Source: Actinomycetes bacterium
Lineage (GTDB): Bacteria; Actinomycetota; Actinomycetes; Propionibacteriales; Propionibacteriaceae
NCBI GenBank assembly: GCA_023392635.1
Contig: JAEVYS010000062.1
Coordinates: forward strand, 46,343-110,342
Direction of reading: 5' to 3'
DNA: 64,000 bases
The notes below the pieces were generated by a model. The model had not been told where the DNA came from, ran no database searches, and saw only the letters and a program-made list of their open reading frames with translations. Made by a program: the position numbers and the translations under genes. Positions 16,640 to 25,765 of the stretch are shown in pieces (the stretch's first letter is position 1; the number at the start of each line of letters is the position of its first letter).

Positions 16640-16685
16640 TCCGACTGGTGGGGCGCTCGCGTGCGTCCGCCCGAGGAGGTCGGAA

Positions 16686-18059
16686 ATGGGAAACAGAATC
16701 AGTGCCGGGGCGGCGACCCTGGCGGTCCTGCTCGCGGTGACGGGCTGCGGCAACGGGCTGGGCGGTGGCGGCGTGGCGCCCGCGTCGACCCCAGGGGACA
16801 TCTTCAAGACCGGCGCGAGCGGGACCCTCAAGACCAGCGGATTCAATCCCTCCGACGAGGTCGGCCAGTCACGGGCCGACTTCGCGGCCGGCAAGCTGAA
16901 CGGCGTCAAGGTGACGATGGACACCACCAACTTCGACCCGCAGAAGTTCGCCGCGCAGGCCGCCGCCGGGCAGGCGCCCGACCTGATCCAGGTGGACCGC
17001 GGTGTCGTGGCCACCTTCGCCGCCAAGGGCCTGGTCCTTCCGCTCGACCAGTGCTTCTCGCTCTACGGGGTGACGCCGAACCAGCAGTACTACCAGTCGG
17101 CGGTCGACGACGTCACCTACGACGGACACGTGTACGGCGTGCCGCAGTTCTTCCAGCCCTCCGCCCTCCTCGGGGACAAGCGGGTGATGGCGAAGGCCGG
17201 GGTCACCGAGGCCGACCTCGACACCTCCAAACCCGACCAGGTGCTGGCCGCGGCGAAGAAGATGTACGCCGCTGACGGCGGCAAGCCCTCCGTCCTCGGC
17301 TTCGATCCCGACGTCCCCGGCTCGGCCAACGTCTGGTTCACCCTCTTCGGGGGCCAGGTGTACAACTCCGACGGCTCGCCCACCCTCGACAACCCCAAGA
17401 ACCTCGACGCCCTCAACTGGCTCAAGTCGCTGATGGACGCCCAGGGCGGCTACGCAAAGGTCAAGAGCTTCAAGGACACGATGGACGTCTTCGGCGACAA
17501 GAACCAGTACGTGAGCGACCAGGTGGGCGTGCAGACATGGGCCCAGTGGTACCCGAACGTGCTGGCGAACACGGCGTCGAAGGTGAGCCTGGTAGCGATC
17601 CCGTTGAAGGACGCCGGCGGCAAGCCGATGGCGATGGCCGGAGGAACCGCCTTCGCCATCCCCAAGGCGGCCAAGAACCCGTCCGCGGCCTGCGCGTGGG
17701 CGGTCAACGCGACCTCCACCGACGCGTGGCTGGCCGCGGGCAAGGCCCGCGCGGCGACGGTCCAGAAGAACAAGTCGATCGCCACCGGCCTGATGACCGG
17801 CTCCCCGGTCGCCGACAAGGCGGTGCGCGAGCAGTTCGTCACGCCGTCGGGCAACGCCGACTTCGACCAGGTCATCGACACGTACTACTCGATCCTGCCC
17901 AACAACAAGACGCTGGGAAGTTCGCCGGTGGGCCAGCAGGTCACCCAGGAACTCAACAACGCCGTCGTCGTCGCGATGAGCGGGGAGAAGACGACCCAGC
18001 AGGCGCTCACCGATGCGCAGACCGCCGCGATGCGGGCGTGGGACCAGGTCAAGAAGTAG
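16686..18059 (+). CDS. Sugar ABC transporter substrate-binding lipoprotein
   Basis: 457 residues from ATG 16686, with GAGGAGG 8 bases upstream. The signal ends in lipobox VTGC (Cys21). The rest matches extracellular solute-binding family 1 (MalE/UgpB-like): AAQAAAGQAPDLIQVDRG near the N-lobe, VYGVPQFFQPSALLGDKRV at the hinge, and MAMAGGTAFAIPKAAKNP. It delivers an oligosaccharide or similar ligand to the two permeases that follow. The substrate cannot be read from sequence. Confidence 0.9.
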   Translation: MGNRISAGAATLAVLLAVTGCGNGLGGGGVAPASTPGDIFKTGASGTLKTSGFNPSDEVGQSRADFAAGKLNGVKVTMDTTNFDPQKFAAQAAAGQAPDLIQVDRGVVATFAAKGLVLPLDQCFSLYGVTPNQQYYQSAVDDVTYDGHVYGVPQFFQPSALLGDKRVMAKAGVTEADLDTSKPDQVLAAAKKMYAADGGKPSVLGFDPDVPGSANVWFTLFGGQVYNSDGSPTLDNPKNLDALNWLKSLMDAQGGYAKVKSFKDTMDVFGDKNQYVSDQVGVQTWAQWYPNVLANTASKVSLVAIPLKDAGGKPMAMAGGTAFAIPKAAKNPSAACAWAVNATSTDAWLAAGKARAATVQKNKSIATGLMTGSPVADKAVREQFVTPSGNADFDQVIDTYYSILPNNKTLGSSPVGQQVTQELNNAVVVAMSGEKTTQQALTDAQTAAMRAWDQVKK

Positions 18060-18063
18060 CGCC

Positions 18064-19020
18064 ATGGCTGTGAGTTCTCCCGTCATGAGCCGCGGCCGGG
18101 CCGCCCGCCCGGTCCGGTCGCGGCGCTACAACCGTGGCGAGACCCTGGCTGCGTTCGCGTTCATCAGCCCGTGGATCATCGGCTTCACCGTCTTCACCGT
18201 GATCTCCATGGGCTACTCCGCGGTGCTGTCCTTCACGAACTACGACCTCAGCACGAACACGGCGGAGCCGGTCGGTCTCGACAACTACCGGCTGCTGCTG
18301 AGCGACCCCAAGGTGATGACCAGCCTGGGCAACACCTTCTTCTACGCCATGCTGGCCGTTCCGCTCGAGATCGCACTGGCGCTCGCGCTGGCGGTGCTGC
18401 TGAACGGGGTCCGGTCCGGCACGGGGTTCTTCCGCACGATCTTCTACCTTCCGAAGATGACGCCGACGGTGGCGACCGCGTCGGTGTTCCTGCTGCTGCT
18501 CAACGGCAACGTCGGCGCGATCAACCAGTTCCTCGGGTTCTTCGGCATCCAGGGACCGCAATGGCTGGTCGACCCTGCGTGGGTGAAGCCGTCCATCGTG
18601 TTGATGGCGCTGTGGGGGGTTGCCGGCTCGATGGTGATCCTGCTGGCGGCGCTCCAGAACGTCCCGCGGGAACTCTACGAGGCGGCGGCGGTGGACGGTG
18701 CGTCCCGGCCCCGACAGTTCTTGTCGATCACCATTCCGATGATCTCCTCGACGCTGTTCTTCCTGGTCATCGTGAACACCATCGCGGCGCTGCAGGTCTT
18801 CGACCAGGCCTACCTGCTGTTCTACCGGGACGCCAACGGCAGTGCCCCGGACGCCGCCCTGTTCTTCGGCGTGTACCTGTACCAGGCCGCGTTCCAGCAG
18901 TTCAACTTCGGCCTGGCCGCCGCGATGGCGTGGCTGCTGTTCGTGATCATCCTGCTGATCACCCTCATCCAGCTGAAGGTCGGCGACAAGCTCGTCTACT
19001 ACGAGGGAGGCAAGCAGTGA
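18064..19020 (+). CDS. Sugar ABC transporter permease (MalF/UgpA type)
   Basis: 318 residues with six predicted transmembrane segments. The cytoplasmic EAA loop reads ELYEAAAVDGASRPRQFLSITIP, the contact site for an MsmK/UgpC-type ATPase. It starts 4 bases after the binding-protein stop and its stop overlaps the next start (GTGA). Confidence 0.9.
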   Translation: MAVSSPVMSRGRAARPVRSRRYNRGETLAAFAFISPWIIGFTVFTVISMGYSAVLSFTNYDLSTNTAEPVGLDNYRLLLSDPKVMTSLGNTFFYAMLAVPLEIALALALAVLLNGVRSGTGFFRTIFYLPKMTPTVATASVFLLLLNGNVGAINQFLGFFGIQGPQWLVDPAWVKPSIVLMALWGVAGSMVILLAALQNVPRELYEAAAVDGASRPRQFLSITIPMISSTLFFLVIVNTIAALQVFDQAYLLFYRDANGSAPDAALFFGVYLYQAAFQQFNFGLAAAMAWLLFVIILLITLIQLKVGDKLVYYEGGKQ

Positions 19021-19970
19021 GCGCCGTTCCCGCCCCTGTCGCCCAGCCGGCCGCACTCGCCGCGACCGCACCCGTCCGTGCCCTCGAGCGCCCGGAGGTG
19101 GTGGAGGCACCCACGCCCGGCCGCCGGGGCTGGCACGTGGCCGGTCAGGTCCTCCGCTGGACCCTCCTGGCGCTCCTCAGCCTCGCGTTCCTGTACCCGT
19201 TCGCCTGGTTGCTCTCCGCTAGCCTCAAGCCCCGCGGCGAGGTGTTCGACAACCGGCTCATCCCGCAGACCGTGGTGTGGCAGAACTACGTCGAGGTGTG
19301 GAACCAGCTCCCCCTGTTGGCGTGGATCGGCAACTCACTCCTGATCGCCCTGGCCGCGGCGGTACTGGTCACCCTGTCGAGCTCCATGATCGCCTTCGGA
19401 TTCGCCTATTTCCGCTTTCCGGGGAAGAAGATCCTGTTCGGCCTCGTGCTGGCGTCCATGATGCTGCCCGGCGCGGTCACCCTGGTGCCCAATTACCTCA
19501 TCTGGAAGTATCTCGGATTCCTGGGCACGACCGTTCCACTGTGGGGGGCCAACCTCTTCGGGTCGGCGTTCTACATCTTCTTGATGCGACAGTTCTACCT
19601 GTCGCTGCCGCGTGATTTGTTCGAGGCCGCACGCGTCGACGGGTGCTCGTTCTTCGGACTGTTCACGCGCATCGCATTTCCCCTCGCGCTCCCGAGCGCC
19701 ATCATTGTGTTCATCTTCGAATTCCAGGCGTCGTGGAACAACTTCGTCGGTCCACTGATCTACCTGAATTTCGGCAGTCCGGAGCAGTACACCGTCCCCC
19801 TGGGCATCTCCTACGCGATGACGACGTTCTCGCCCACGGCGGGCGGGCACGGGGACTACCAGTACGTGATGGTGGCCTCGCTGCTGGTGACGATCCCGAT
19901 GATGCTCATCTTCGCGTTCGGCCAGCGCTACTTCGTCGAGGGCGTGGCGTCCGCCGGCCTGAAGGGCTGA
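19017..19970 (+). CDS. Sugar ABC transporter permease (MalG/UgpE type)
   Basis: 317 residues from GTG 19017, translationally coupled to the upstream permease by a 4-base overlap. An Ala/Pro-rich cytoplasmic lead of about 40 residues precedes six transmembrane segments. The EAA loop is DLFEAARVDGCSFFGLFTRIAFPL. The operon ends here without an ATPase gene, so a shared ATPase encoded elsewhere must power it. Confidence 0.9.
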   Translation: MSAVPAPVAQPAALAATAPVRALERPEVVEAPTPGRRGWHVAGQVLRWTLLALLSLAFLYPFAWLLSASLKPRGEVFDNRLIPQTVVWQNYVEVWNQLPLLAWIGNSLLIALAAAVLVTLSSSMIAFGFAYFRFPGKKILFGLVLASMMLPGAVTLVPNYLIWKYLGFLGTTVPLWGANLFGSAFYIFLMRQFYLSLPRDLFEAARVDGCSFFGLFTRIAFPLALPSAIIVFIFEFQASWNNFVGPLIYLNFGSPEQYTVPLGISYAMTTFSPTAGGHGDYQYVMVASLLVTIPMMLIFAFGQRYFVEGVASAGLKG

Positions 19971-19973
19971 ACC

Positions 19974-20465
19974 TCACAGCCGGTGCAGTCGCACGTCCTG
20001 CACCCGGCCGTCGAACAGTTCGAGGGTGAGGTAGGTGCACGTGGGCTGGCGGCGCCGGTCGGTCGGCGAACCGGGGTTCAGCAGGCGCAGGCCGGACGGG
20101 GTGGTGGTGTCCCAGGGGATGTGACTGTGCCCGAAGCAGAGCAGGTCGGCATCGGGGTGGGCCCGCTGGCAGCGCTCCTCACGCCCGGGCGCCGGGCCGG
20201 TCTCGTGCACCACGGCGACCCGCACCCCCTCGATCGTCGCCCGGGCCACTTCCGGAAGCCGTGCCCGCAGCTGGGGGCCATCGTTGTTCCCCCAGCACGC
20301 CAGCAGCTGTGCCGACCGCTCCTCGAGCCGGTCGAGCAGGGCCACGTCCACCCAGTCGCCGGCATGCACCACGAGGTCAGCCTCGCCGACGGCGTCCCAC
20401 AGCACCGCCGGCAGGTCCCGCGCCCGCGCGGGAACATGGGTGTCGGACATCAGCAGGACGCGCAT
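19974..20465 (-). CDS. YfcE/MJ0936-type metallophosphoesterase
   Basis: 163 residues covering the compact calcineurin-like fold: MSDTH (metal site 1), HAGDWVD, GNND in place of the usual GNCD/GNHD, and the C-terminal FGHSH with LNPGS. Members hydrolyse phosphodiesters with Mn2+; physiological substrates are mostly unknown. It is convergent with the sugar importer, with only 3 bases between the stops. Confidence 0.88.
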   Translation of the reverse strand: MRVLLMSDTHVPARARDLPAVLWDAVGEADLVVHAGDWVDVALLDRLEERSAQLLACWGNNDGPQLRARLPEVARATIEGVRVAVVHETGPAPGREERCQRAHPDADLLCFGHSHIPWDTTTPSGLRLLNPGSPTDRRRQPTCTYLTLELFDGRVQDVRLHRL

Positions 20466-20496
20466 CGGGCCATTCTGGCGCGCAGCCCGCCACGGA

Positions 20497-21681
20497 TCAC
20501 GGCTTCAGCACCACCTTGATGCAGCCGTCCTCCTTCCCACGGAACATCTTGTAGGCCTCGGCCGCCTTCTCCAGCGGCAGGACGTGGCTCGGCAGCGATT
20601 CGACCCCGAAGACGTCCTCGTCGGCGGAGAGCAGGCCGAACAGGTGGTCGCTCCAGCGCCGCACGTTCGCCTGACCCATCTTGATCGTCACCTGGTGGTC
20701 GAACAGCTGCATCATGTTGAACGGGTCCGCCGCGCCGCCGTACACGCCGACCATCGAGACCGTCCCCCCACGCCGGACGGAGGCGAACGCGGTGTCCAGC
20801 GCGGCCAGGCGGTCGATCCCGACCGTCTGCATCAGCCTGGACGCGACCGGCTTGGGCAGCGTCGTCACCGCGGTGGCGGCGGCCTCGGCGATGGGCGAGC
20901 CGTGGGCCTCCATACCGACCGCCTCGACCACCCGGTCGGCTCCGCGCCCCCGCGTGAGTTCCCGGATCGCGGCGGGCACGTCGTCCACCGTGGAGGCATC
21001 GACCACCTCGACGCCGAAGGCCGTGGCCATCGCCAGGCGCTCGGGGACGAGGTCGACGCCGATCACCCGCGCGGCCCCCTGCAGCCAGGCGCTGCGCGTC
21101 GCCAGCTGCCCGACGGGTCCGAGCCCGATGACGGCCACGGTGTCGCCCGGTTCGAGGTCGGTGTAGGCGACACCCTGCCATGCGGTCGGGAGGATGTCGG
21201 AGAGGAAGAGCCATCGCTCGTCCGGGCCGCTCACGGGCAGTGTGATGGGCCCGTACTGCGCCTGCGGCACGCGGACGTACTCCGCCTGGCCGCCCGGGAC
21301 CCGCCCGTACAGCTTGGTGTAGCCGAACAACGCCGCACCGCAGCCCGACTCGTGCACCTGGGTGGTCTCGCACTGGGACTGCAGTCCCTTGGTGCACATG
21401 AAACAGCTCCCGCACGCGATGTTGAACGGCACCACCACTCGGTCGCCCGGCCGGAGGCCGGGCACCTCGGCGCCGACCTCCTCCACGATGCCCATGAACT
21501 CGTGGCCGAGGATGTCGCCCGGGGTCATGAACGGCGTCAGCGGACCGTAGAGGTGCAGGTCGGAGCCGCAGATGGCGGTCGAGGTGACCCGGACGACCGC
21601 GTCGGTCGGCTTCTCGATCCTCGGATCGGGGACGTCGGTGACCTGGACGTCGTTGCGTCCCTGCCAGGTGAGCGCCCTCAT
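20497..21681 (-). CDS. Zinc-dependent alcohol/formaldehyde dehydrogenase-like protein
   Basis: 394 residues of the medium-chain dehydrogenase family. The catalytic zinc region reads CGSDLHLYGPL with GHEFMGIVEEVG. A structural zinc lobe has four Cys (ACGSCFMCTKGLQSQC). The Rossmann motif is VAVIGLGPVGQLAT. Residues after it (VDLVPERLAMA, then VVDASTVDDVP) and the overall length fit the glutathione-independent formaldehyde dehydrogenase-like branch. Its start overlaps the katE stop by 4 bases (ATGA), so it is made with the catalase. Confidence 0.88.
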   Translation of the reverse strand: MRALTWQGRNDVQVTDVPDPRIEKPTDAVVRVTSTAICGSDLHLYGPLTPFMTPGDILGHEFMGIVEEVGAEVPGLRPGDRVVVPFNIACGSCFMCTKGLQSQCETTQVHESGCGAALFGYTKLYGRVPGGQAEYVRVPQAQYGPITLPVSGPDERWLFLSDILPTAWQGVAYTDLEPGDTVAVIGLGPVGQLATRSAWLQGAARVIGVDLVPERLAMATAFGVEVVDASTVDDVPAAIRELTRGRGADRVVEAVGMEAHGSPIAEAAATAVTTLPKPVASRLMQTVGIDRLAALDTAFASVRRGGTVSMVGVYGGAADPFNMMQLFDHQVTIKMGQANVRRWSDHLFGLLSADEDVFGVESLPSHVLPLEKAAEAYKMFRGKEDGCIKVVLKP

Positions 21682-23879
21682 CGGCCGGCCCCCTCTCGCG
21701 ACACCGGTTCGAAGCGCTCCCAGACCCGATGGACGGCCAGCAGGTCGGACAGCCCCGCGGCTCCGTCCGCCGCCTCGGCGACCACGACGCCCGCCCCGTC
21801 CGCCGGAACCGAGGCCGCGGTCAGCACGTCCGCGCCGGCCGGGTCCGCCACGATCGCCTTGGCGTGCCGCCAGGCCTCCTGGAGCAGCTTGACCACCCGG
21901 GCATCCACCCCTCCACCCGGGGTCGGCGTGCCGGCCTTCGCATCGAGGGTCTGCCAGGCGTCGGGGGCCGGCGGGGCCGGTGTGGCCACGACCACGGCAT
22001 CCAGTTCGACGCTGGTCGCTGCCGCGTAGGTGCGCTGCACCGACTCCCCGGCGACGACGCCGCCGGACGGGCCGATCACCACCGGCTGGAGGTCCGCGGA
22101 ACGCAGCGCCTGCAGCGTGTCGGCCAGGCCGCGTCCCTCGGCGTCGGTGACCACCCCGACGACGCGTCCGGCGACCGGCCAGCGCTCGCCGACCATGGCC
22201 AGGGCGGGCGAGGTGGCCGCGTCGGCCGGCTCCACCCGGGGCTCGGGCGCGGGCAGCCCCAGGCCCAGCGCGACCGCGGCGGCGAGACCGGTGTCGACGT
22301 CGGCGAGGCTCTGCAGCTGCCGCTCGCGGATCACCTGTTCATAGCAGCGCGACAGCTCGAACGTGTACGCCGCCGCGACGTGGTCGCGCTCGACCGGGGT
22401 CAGCGAGCGGTAGAACAGCCCGGCCTGGCTGTAGTGGTCCTCGAAGGAGGCGGGGTTCTCGCGGACCCGTGAGCCGCTGACCGCCTGGGGAGCCTCGATG
22501 GCGGCACCCTCGGCGCCCGGGAAGGGGCAGCCGCCGTCCAGGGAGTTCGGGTGGTAGGGCGCCACGCCGGAGTGCACCGCGGTCTGGTGCATGCCGTCAC
22601 GCAGCAGGTCGTTCACCGGGGCGTGCGGACGGTTGATCGGCAGCTGGGTGAAGTTGGGCCCGCCCAGCCGGGTCAGCTGGGTGTCGAGGTAGCTGAACAG
22701 GCGGGCCTGCAGGAGCGGGTCGTTGGTGACGTCGATTCCCGGAACCAGGTTCCCGACGTGGAAGGCGACCTGCTCGGTCTCGGCGAAGTAGTTGGCCGGG
22801 TTCGCGTTCAGCGTCAGCGTGCCGAGCACCTGCACCGGGCACACCTCCTCGGGAACGACCTTGGTCGGGTCGAGCAGGTCGATGCCTTCGAACATCTCCT
22901 CCGGGGTGTCGGGCATCACCTGGACGCCGAGGTCCCACTGCGGGAAGCGGCCGGCCTCGATGGCGTCGGCAAGGTCGCGGCGATGGAAGTCGGGGTCCAC
23001 CCCCGCGAGCAGCTGGGCCTCCTCCCAGGTGAGGCCGTGAACGCCGAGCTTCGGCTTCCAGTGGAACTTGACCAGGCTCGTCTCGCCGGCGGCGTTGACG
23101 AGGCGGAACGTGTGGACCCCGAAGCCCTCCATCATCCGGTACGAGCGCGGGATGCCGCGGTCGGACATGTTCCAGATCGTGTGGTGCTGGGCCTCGGTGT
23201 GCAGGGAGACGAAGTCCCAGAACGTGTCGTGTGCCGACTGGGCCTGAGGGATCTCCCGGTCGGGATGCGGCTTGCCGGCATGGATGATGTCGGGGAACTT
23301 GATGCCGTCCTGGATGAAGAACACCGGGATGTTGTTGCCGACGAGGTCGTACACGCCCTCGGACGTGTAGAACTTCACCGCGAAACCCCGGGTGTCGCGG
23401 ACGGTGTCGGCCGATCCGCGTGAGCCCAGGACGGTGGAGAACCGGACGAAGACCGGGGTCTCGACGCCGGCGCTGAGGAAGGCTGCCTGGCAGACGCCGG
23501 TGCCGGCACCGTTGGCGACGAAGACGCCGTGCGCTGCGGCGCCGCGGGCATGGACGACGCGCTCGGGAATGCGCTCGTGGTCGAAGTGGGTGATCTTCTC
23601 GCGCAGGTGGTGGTCGGCCAGCAGGATGGGGCCGCGCGCGCCTGCCTTCAGCGAGTGGTCGGTGTCCCGCAGGCGGGTGCCGAGGCTGGTTGTGAGACGG
23701 TCACCCTGCTGCGACATCGCCTCGTCGGGCAGGTGCACGGCGGCGCCCGTCGCGGTGCGCGGCTCGGGGCCGTGCTGGTCGCGCTGGGGCGGGAGCGGAC
23801 CGCGGGCCGCGGTGGGCTCGTCGTAGTCGGGTGTCTCCGGCGAGGGGGCTCCGGGCGTGTGCGCAGGGGTGGGTGACAT
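21678..23879 (-). CDS. katE: Large-subunit monofunctional haem catalase (HPII type)
   Basis: 733 residues, close to E. coli HPII (753). The distal His is in VVHARGAAAHGVF, the distal Asn in GNNIPVFFIQD, and the proximal haem Tyr in RLFSYLDTQ. The catalase-related segment is PHAPVNDLLRDG. The C-terminal domain, from about residue 575 (RVVGVVTDAEGRGLADTLQAL), is the flavodoxin/GATase-like extension found only in large catalases. It disproportionates H2O2 in the cytoplasm. It is the first gene of a two-gene operon with the dehydrogenase. Confidence 0.95.
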   Translation of the reverse strand: MSPTPAHTPGAPSPETPDYDEPTAARGPLPPQRDQHGPEPRTATGAAVHLPDEAMSQQGDRLTTSLGTRLRDTDHSLKAGARGPILLADHHLREKITHFDHERIPERVVHARGAAAHGVFVANGAGTGVCQAAFLSAGVETPVFVRFSTVLGSRGSADTVRDTRGFAVKFYTSEGVYDLVGNNIPVFFIQDGIKFPDIIHAGKPHPDREIPQAQSAHDTFWDFVSLHTEAQHHTIWNMSDRGIPRSYRMMEGFGVHTFRLVNAAGETSLVKFHWKPKLGVHGLTWEEAQLLAGVDPDFHRRDLADAIEAGRFPQWDLGVQVMPDTPEEMFEGIDLLDPTKVVPEEVCPVQVLGTLTLNANPANYFAETEQVAFHVGNLVPGIDVTNDPLLQARLFSYLDTQLTRLGGPNFTQLPINRPHAPVNDLLRDGMHQTAVHSGVAPYHPNSLDGGCPFPGAEGAAIEAPQAVSGSRVRENPASFEDHYSQAGLFYRSLTPVERDHVAAAYTFELSRCYEQVIRERQLQSLADVDTGLAAAVALGLGLPAPEPRVEPADAATSPALAMVGERWPVAGRVVGVVTDAEGRGLADTLQALRSADLQPVVIGPSGGVVAGESVQRTYAAATSVELDAVVVATPAPPAPDAWQTLDAKAGTPTPGGGVDARVVKLLQEAWRHAKAIVADPAGADVLTAASVPADGAGVVVAEAADGAAGLSDLLAVHRVWERFEPVSREGAGR

Positions 23880-24052
23880 GGACGCTCCAATCGATCGATC
23901 AGTCCCGTGTAGCCCCGCAGGTGCGCGCCCAAACCCTGATCTGAGGAGGGCTTTCCTCGGGTTTCACCACTTCCGCGATGGGGCAATGGCTGCACACCGG
24001 CGTTGCGAGACGACGGCGGTCGACGTGTCCCACAAACCCCGAGGAGATGTCC

Positions 24053-24784
24053 ATGTTCGACGAGTTGGTGCTGGTGCGACACGGGGAGAGCACGGGCAAC
24101 GAGGCGGCCGAGGCCGCCAACCTGGCCGGTGCCGAGGTCATCGCGATCGACCGGCGCGACCCCGACGTGCCGCTGTCGATGGTGGGCCAGGAGCAGGCGG
24201 GCGCCCTCGGTCTCGGCCTGGCACCGCTGCTGGGCGACGGCCGCACGGTGGCCGTGTGGGCGTCGCCCTACCTGCGCGCGGTGCAGACCGCGCAACTCGC
24301 ACTCGGCTCGGCACGGTCCTCCCTGCCGATCATCCTGGACGAGCGGCTCAGGGACCGCGAGCTGGGCGTTCTCGACCTGCTGACCCGCGCGGGCGTTGCC
24401 GCCAGGTTTCCGCTCGAAGCGCAGCGTCGCCAGTGGTGGGGCAAGTTCTACCATCGCCCACCGGGTGGGGAGTCGTGGGCGGACGTGGCGCTCCGGCTGA
24501 GGTCGTTCCTCGGCGACGTGAGGGGCATGACGACGGCAGACCGGGTGGTGCTGGTGGTGCACGACGCGGTGGTGATGCTCGTGCGCTACGTGCTCGAGGG
24601 GATGGACGAGCACACCCTGCTGCAGCTGGGTGCCGCCGATCCGGTGAAGAACGCGTCCATCACGTCCCTGCGACGCGGCGCGGACGGTCGCTGGCACGTG
24701 CAGCGCTACAACGACGTCACCCACCTGGAGCGCACCGGCGCCGTGGTGACCGAGCACGGGGGAGAGCCCGATGCCGCGCACTGA
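24053..24784 (+). CDS. Histidine phosphatase (phosphoglycerate-mutase-like) family protein
   Basis: 243 residues. The RHG motif LVRHGES holds the phospho-His, followed by SPYLRAVQTAQLAL and the acid ERLRDRELGVLD. The second His lies in LVVHDAVVM. GAGGAG is 6 bases before the chosen ATG; an in-frame ATG at 24047 touches that ribosome site. The substrate is unknown. Its 3' end overlaps the hydrate dehydratase gene by 14 bases. Confidence 0.85.
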   Translation: MFDELVLVRHGESTGNEAAEAANLAGAEVIAIDRRDPDVPLSMVGQEQAGALGLGLAPLLGDGRTVAVWASPYLRAVQTAQLALGSARSSLPIILDERLRDRELGVLDLLTRAGVAARFPLEAQRRQWWGKFYHRPPGGESWADVALRLRSFLGDVRGMTTADRVVLVVHDAVVMLVRYVLEGMDEHTLLQLGAADPVKNASITSLRRGADGRWHVQRYNDVTHLERTGAVVTEHGGEPDAAH

Positions 24785-25637
24785 ACCCGTCGAGGTCACC
24801 CCCCGGTTGCTGCGCGACTGGACCCTGCCCGAGCCGGGCAGCTCCAAGTACTCGAGGGGGCGGGTGCTCGTCCTCGGTGGGGCCGGGCGGACGCCGGGCG
24901 CGGTCCAGCTCGCCGGCCTCGCGGCGTTGCGGGTGGGTGCCGGCCACCTGACGCTGGCGGTGGGCGAGCCCGCCGCGGTCCCCCTCGCCGTGGTCACGCC
25001 GGAGGCGGGCGTGACGGGGCTGCCCGTCGATGCGGCCGGGTCGGTGCTGGCCGAGGGGATCGAGCGGCTGGGCGACGACCTCGACCGGGCGGACGCGGTG
25101 GTGCTCGGGCCCGGTCTGGACAATCCGGACCTCACCGCCGAGGTCGTCGGCGCAGTGCTCGGCCGGGTCGGAGCCGACACGTCGCTGGTGCTCGACGCCT
25201 TCGCCCTGGGCGCCCTGTCGGGGCTGGCGCTTCCCGCCGGCCTGGCCGGCCGGACCGTCCTCACCCCCAACGACGGCGAGGCCGAGCGCCTGCTCGGCCG
25301 CCCGCTGGGCGACGACGAGGTGGCCGACGTCTCCGAGATCGCGTCGCGCTACGGAGCGACGGTGGCCTGCCGCGACCTCGTCGTGGCGGCCGACGGCACG
25401 GTGTGGCGGATCGGCGTCGGCCATTCCGGGCTCGCCACCTCCGGCAGCGGCGACGTGGTGGCCGGCGCGCTCGGCGGCCTGCTGGCGCGCGGAGCCGACC
25501 CGGCGCAGGCGGCGTGCTGGTCGAAGTACCTGCACGCGTCCGCCGGCGAGCGGCTGGCGGCCCGGATCGGCCGGCTCGGGTTCCTCGCCAGGGAGATCGT
25601 CGACGAGCTGCCGGTGGTGCTGAGCGAGTTGAGCTGA
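24771..25637 (+). CDS. nnrD: ADP-dependent NAD(P)H-hydrate dehydratase
   Basis: 288 residues of the ribokinase-like YjeF C-terminal domain: RGRVLVLGGAGRTPGAVQLAGLAALRVGAG, then VVLGPGL, LTPNDGEAERL and the nucleotide/catalytic GSGDVVAGALGGLLARG. It repairs hydrated NAD(P)H, using ADP. The epimerase half (YjeF N domain), often fused, is absent and must be encoded elsewhere. The gene is coupled to the histidine phosphatase gene. Confidence 0.88.
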   Translation: MPRTEPVEVTPRLLRDWTLPEPGSSKYSRGRVLVLGGAGRTPGAVQLAGLAALRVGAGHLTLAVGEPAAVPLAVVTPEAGVTGLPVDAAGSVLAEGIERLGDDLDRADAVVLGPGLDNPDLTAEVVGAVLGRVGADTSLVLDAFALGALSGLALPAGLAGRTVLTPNDGEAERLLGRPLGDDEVADVSEIASRYGATVACRDLVVAADGTVWRIGVGHSGLATSGSGDVVAGALGGLLARGADPAQAACWSKYLHASAGERLAARIGRLGFLAREIVDELPVVLSELS

Positions 25638-25765
25638 CCGGTTCCACCTGCGGACGAGCACGCGTGGACCGTGGGACGCGGGCTGCCCGACCGTGGCCGG
25701 GAATCGGCCGTTGACCAGCTCGTACGGTGGTGGTGACGGCCGCCGCAGGACGGGTAAGGGGAAGT

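Larger units (their letters stand above)
16321..16685. other. Intergenic regulatory region upstream of the sugar ABC operon
   Basis: 365 bases, clearly more AT-rich than the surroundings at 16440-16620, with no supported gene. Besides the repeats listed separately, it holds GACAA-N6-TTGTC near 16383-16398 and CCGAATT/AATTCGG at 16511-16517 and 16537-16543. It serves two divergent operons. Confidence 0.6.

Noticed and set aside
16869..18086. 405-codon open frame on the minus strand
   Set aside because: Antisense to the sugar-binding lipoprotein gene, whose signal peptide, fold motifs and ribosome site are convincing.
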